DNA of 8,260 nt, taken from NCBI GenBank assembly GCA_002449535.1, contig DJWZ01000067.1, positions 1-8,260 on the forward strand. Reading direction: 5' to 3'. The notes beneath the pieces are model-generated. The model made no database searches. It was not told the origin of the DNA and saw nothing but the letters and a program-made list of their open reading frames with translations. The position numbers and the translations under genes are program-made. Positions 6,051-8,260 of the stretch are shown piece by piece (position 1 is the stretch's first letter; every line of letters starts with the position of its first letter). This DNA is from Prevotellaceae bacterium UBA7017. Its GTDB lineage: Bacteria > Bacteroidota > Bacteroidia > Bacteroidales > Bacteroidaceae.

Positions 6051-6074
6051 CAACAAAATAATTTTCCAAGTTTG

Positions 6075-8260
6075 ATGAGACGTAAATTCATTATAACTCT
6101 TTGGTCAATACTGGCATCAGTTGTATGTTTTGTCGGTGTTGTGGTATTTTTAATTTGGAATGGTATTATTGGTTATATGCCGGATATGGAGGACCTCCAG
6201 GATCCTGTTGACCGTTTCGCTTCTCAGATTTATACTGCTGACGGCAGATTGATGGGAATGTGGAATGTAGGTAACCAAAACCGCATACATGTTGATTTCA
6301 ATAAGATAAGCCCCTATGTCATTGAAGCCCTCGTTGCTACGGAGGATGCCCGTTTCTACGAACATTCAGGCGTTGACTTTGTTGCTATAGGCAGAGCGTT
6401 GGTCAAGCGAGGCATCATGGGGCAGCAGAGTGCTGGCGGCGGCTCTACCATTACCCAGCAGTTGGCAAAGCAATTATATTCCTCAAAGGCTCACAGTACA
6501 AAAGAGCGTCTGATGCAGAAGCCTATTGAATGGATAATAGCAATAAAATTGGAGCGCAATTTTACCAAGGAGGAAATCGTCACGATGTATCTCGACCAGT
6601 TTGATTTCCTGCACAATGCTGTCGGTATAAAGAATGCGGCAAACACTTATTTCTCCAAGGAACCGAAAGACCTGACCCTTGAAGAGTCTGCTATGCTTGT
6701 GGGATTGTGTAAAAATCCTTCATACTTCAATCCGAGGCGTTATGAGGAGCGTTGCTTAGAACGCCGTAATGTGGTGCTTCAGCAGATGGAGAAAGCTGGC
6801 TACATCTCTCATGCGCAGTATCGCGAAAGTTCAGAAAAGCCGCTCGGGCTTAAATTCAAACAGAAGGAGGTGACTGCGGGTATCGCACCATATTTCAAGG
6901 AGTATCTGCGTAAATACATGATGATGGAGCATCCTCGCAGGGAAAATTATCCTTCATGGAACTATACAAAGTTCTATATCGACTCCGTAGCATGGGCAAA
7001 TGACCCATTGGCAGGATGGTGTAACAAGAACCTGAAGAAAGACGGCACTCCTTACGATGTTCATAAGGACGGACTGAAGATATACACCACTATCGACAGC
7101 CGCATGCAGAAATATGCAGAGCAGGCTATGCTTGAGCATCTGGCAAAATACTTGCAGCCAGCTTTTAGAAGCGCAAATAAATTAAAGCCCAATGCTCCGT
7201 TCTCACGCTATACATCCCAGGCACAGGTTAATGCCATCTTGGAGCGAAGCATAAGAAACAGTCCCCGCTGGTACAGAATGAGGGATGCCGGATATAGCGA
7301 GAAGGAAATACGCGAATCATTCTACAAGAAAACAGAGACATCGCTCTTCTCTTACAAAGGAATGATAGACACAACGATTACTCCGTTCGATTCTATCAGA
7401 TACATAAAATCCTTCCTGCGTTCAGGCTTCTGCTCTATGGAGGTAAAGACTGGGCAGGTAAAGGCTTATGTGGGAGGTGTTGACTTCTTTAACTTTGAGT
7501 ACGACATGGTAGGAGAGGGCAGGCGTCAGGTGGGTTCTACAATCAAACCTTATCTTTATTCCCTTGCTATGGAAAATGGTATGACGCCTTGCGACCCAAT
7601 CTCTAATTCTTCAGCATATAGCAAATGGCATGTCAAAGGTGCCGGCGGAGGAACGCTGCCCTTGCGTAATGCCCTGAAGAGGTCGCTTAATGGTGCATCT
7701 ACACAGTTGATGAAACGCTTTTCTTATGACGGAAGGGTGTTTAAGGAATTTCTTACGAGAAACTATGGCATAAACCTTCCTGGGGTAGAGCCGACTCCAA
7801 CATTGTGTCTTGGTTCGTGCGAGATATCTCTTCTTGAGATGGTCAGCGCCTATACAGCATTTGCCAATCAAGGAATTCGTTGTGCCCCATTAATGGTGAC
7901 ACGCATCGAAGACAGGACAGGACAGGTGCTGGCACGATTCGAACCTCGTGTTAACGAAGCTATTTCTGCGGAATCATCATACAAGATGCTCGACATGTTG
8001 CAAGGAGTCATCAATGGCGGTACTGGTAGCCGCCTGAGATATGCTCACGGCATAAAGGCTGAATTGGCAGGAAAGACAGGAACCACGAACCTCCAGTCTG
8101 ACGGATGGTTTATGGGAATTACCCCAAGCCTTGTTTCCGGATGCTGGGTTGGCGGTGAAGACCGTGATATCCACGTCGACAGCACTTCTATGGGACAAGG
8201 TGCCACAATGGCGTTGCCGATATTCGCATATTTTATTAAGAAGGTGTTTGCAGATACAAC
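6075..8260 (+). CDS. Class A (bifunctional) penicillin-binding protein, PBP1A type, 3' end outside the window
   Basis: This inner-membrane enzyme polymerises lipid II into glycan strands and cross-links their peptides in the periplasm. 728 codons are visible and no stop is reached. After a short basic N-terminus (MRRK), residues 6-33 form a single membrane anchor. The glycosyltransferase family 51 domain follows, with catalytic E90 in ATEDARFYEHSG, GGGSTITQQLAKQ (121-133), and the second glutamate E152 ahead of IKLERNF. The third motif reads QKPIEW and is followed by DQFDFLHNAVGI, a departure from the enterobacterial YLN-x-x-x-FG form. The transpeptidase domain has S488-T-I-K491 (nucleophile and general base), S537-L-N539 and K667-T-G669, so both activities look intact. 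The ATG at 6075 is chosen because the basic-plus-hydrophobic anchor begins there. Members of this family are usually about 750-800 residues, so little is missing. It is an mrcA-like gene, but orthology to the enterobacterial gene is not certain. Confidence 0.95.
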   Translation, partial: MRRKFIITLWSILASVVCFVGVVVFLIWNGIIGYMPDMEDLQDPVDRFASQIYTADGRLMGMWNVGNQNRIHVDFNKISPYVIEALVATEDARFYEHSGVDFVAIGRALVKRGIMGQQSAGGGSTITQQLAKQLYSSKAHSTKERLMQKPIEWIIAIKLERNFTKEEIVTMYLDQFDFLHNAVGIKNAANTYFSKEPKDLTLEESAMLVGLCKNPSYFNPRRYEERCLERRNVVLQQMEKAGYISHAQYRESSEKPLGLKFKQKEVTAGIAPYFKEYLRKYMMMEHPRRENYPSWNYTKFYIDSVAWANDPLAGWCNKNLKKDGTPYDVHKDGLKIYTTIDSRMQKYAEQAMLEHLAKYLQPAFRSANKLKPNAPFSRYTSQAQVNAILERSIRNSPRWYRMRDAGYSEKEIRESFYKKTETSLFSYKGMIDTTITPFDSIRYIKSFLRSGFCSMEVKTGQVKAYVGGVDFFNFEYDMVGEGRRQVGSTIKPYLYSLAMENGMTPCDPISNSSAYSKWHVKGAGGGTLPLRNALKRSLNGASTQLMKRFSYDGRVFKEFLTRNYGINLPGVEPTPTLCLGSCEISLLEMVSAYTAFANQGIRCAPLMVTRIEDRTGQVLARFEPRVNEAISAESSYKMLDMLQGVINGGTGSRLRYAHGIKAELAGKTGTTNLQSDGWFMGITPSLVSGCWVGGEDRDIHVDSTSMGQGATMALPIFAYFIKKVFADT

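Noticed and set aside
5908..6069. A 54-codon N-terminal extension of pyrB from ATG 6069
   Set aside because: The usual family N-terminus begins at ATG 5907; the extension is AT-rich, covers the divergent promoter region and would make the enzyme too long.

Overview
The window looks like chromosomal DNA of a Bacteroidota species, most likely Prevotella/Segatella or a close relative. The evidence is BspA-type leucine-rich-repeat (LRR) surface proteins ending in dockerin-like modules, promoter motifs of the Bacteroidota type (TTTG or TTG, about 20 nt, then TAnnTTTG), no clear Shine-Dalgarno sequences, a pyrB-pyrI pair, and a class A penicillin-binding protein whose closest resemblance is to Bacteroidota PBP1A. 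No organism name can be fixed from the sequence alone.

Positions 1-226 hold no recognisable protein gene. They contain a well-formed leftward promoter (157-187), a GC-rich stretch that would be its transcript or leader, and a strong hairpin (14-54). Positions 227-1228 hold a BspA-like LRR reading frame that is open from just after a TAG but has no ATG start and no signal peptide. It is probably a 5'-truncated remnant or a silent cassette. It is followed 39 bp later, on the same strand, by a complete 966-residue secreted BspA-like protein (1268-4168), built as repeats of repeats. Both reading frames finish with nearly the same GC-rich dockerin-like module.

A hairpin with T-rich flanks on both sides (about 4182-4243) separates this surface-protein region from a core-gene block on the other strand. 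In that block are tRNA-Arg(UCU) (4255-4328) with its own promoter and a leader hairpin, pyrI (4473-4934) and pyrB (4972-5907). pyrB and pyrI encode the catalytic and regulatory chains of aspartate carbamoyltransferase, the committed step of pyrimidine synthesis. The 37-bp gap between them holds a 12-bp tandem repeat that places three TAA codons in the pyrB frame.

From a 167-bp divergent intergenic region a class A penicillin-binding protein (6075 to the right edge) runs rightward; its last residues lie outside the window. The core genes appear intact and ordinary. The points of interest are the left-edge transcript, the start-less LRR gene, the mosaic dockerin modules and the stop-codon repeat. 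I did not find convincing evidence of a wholly new system.
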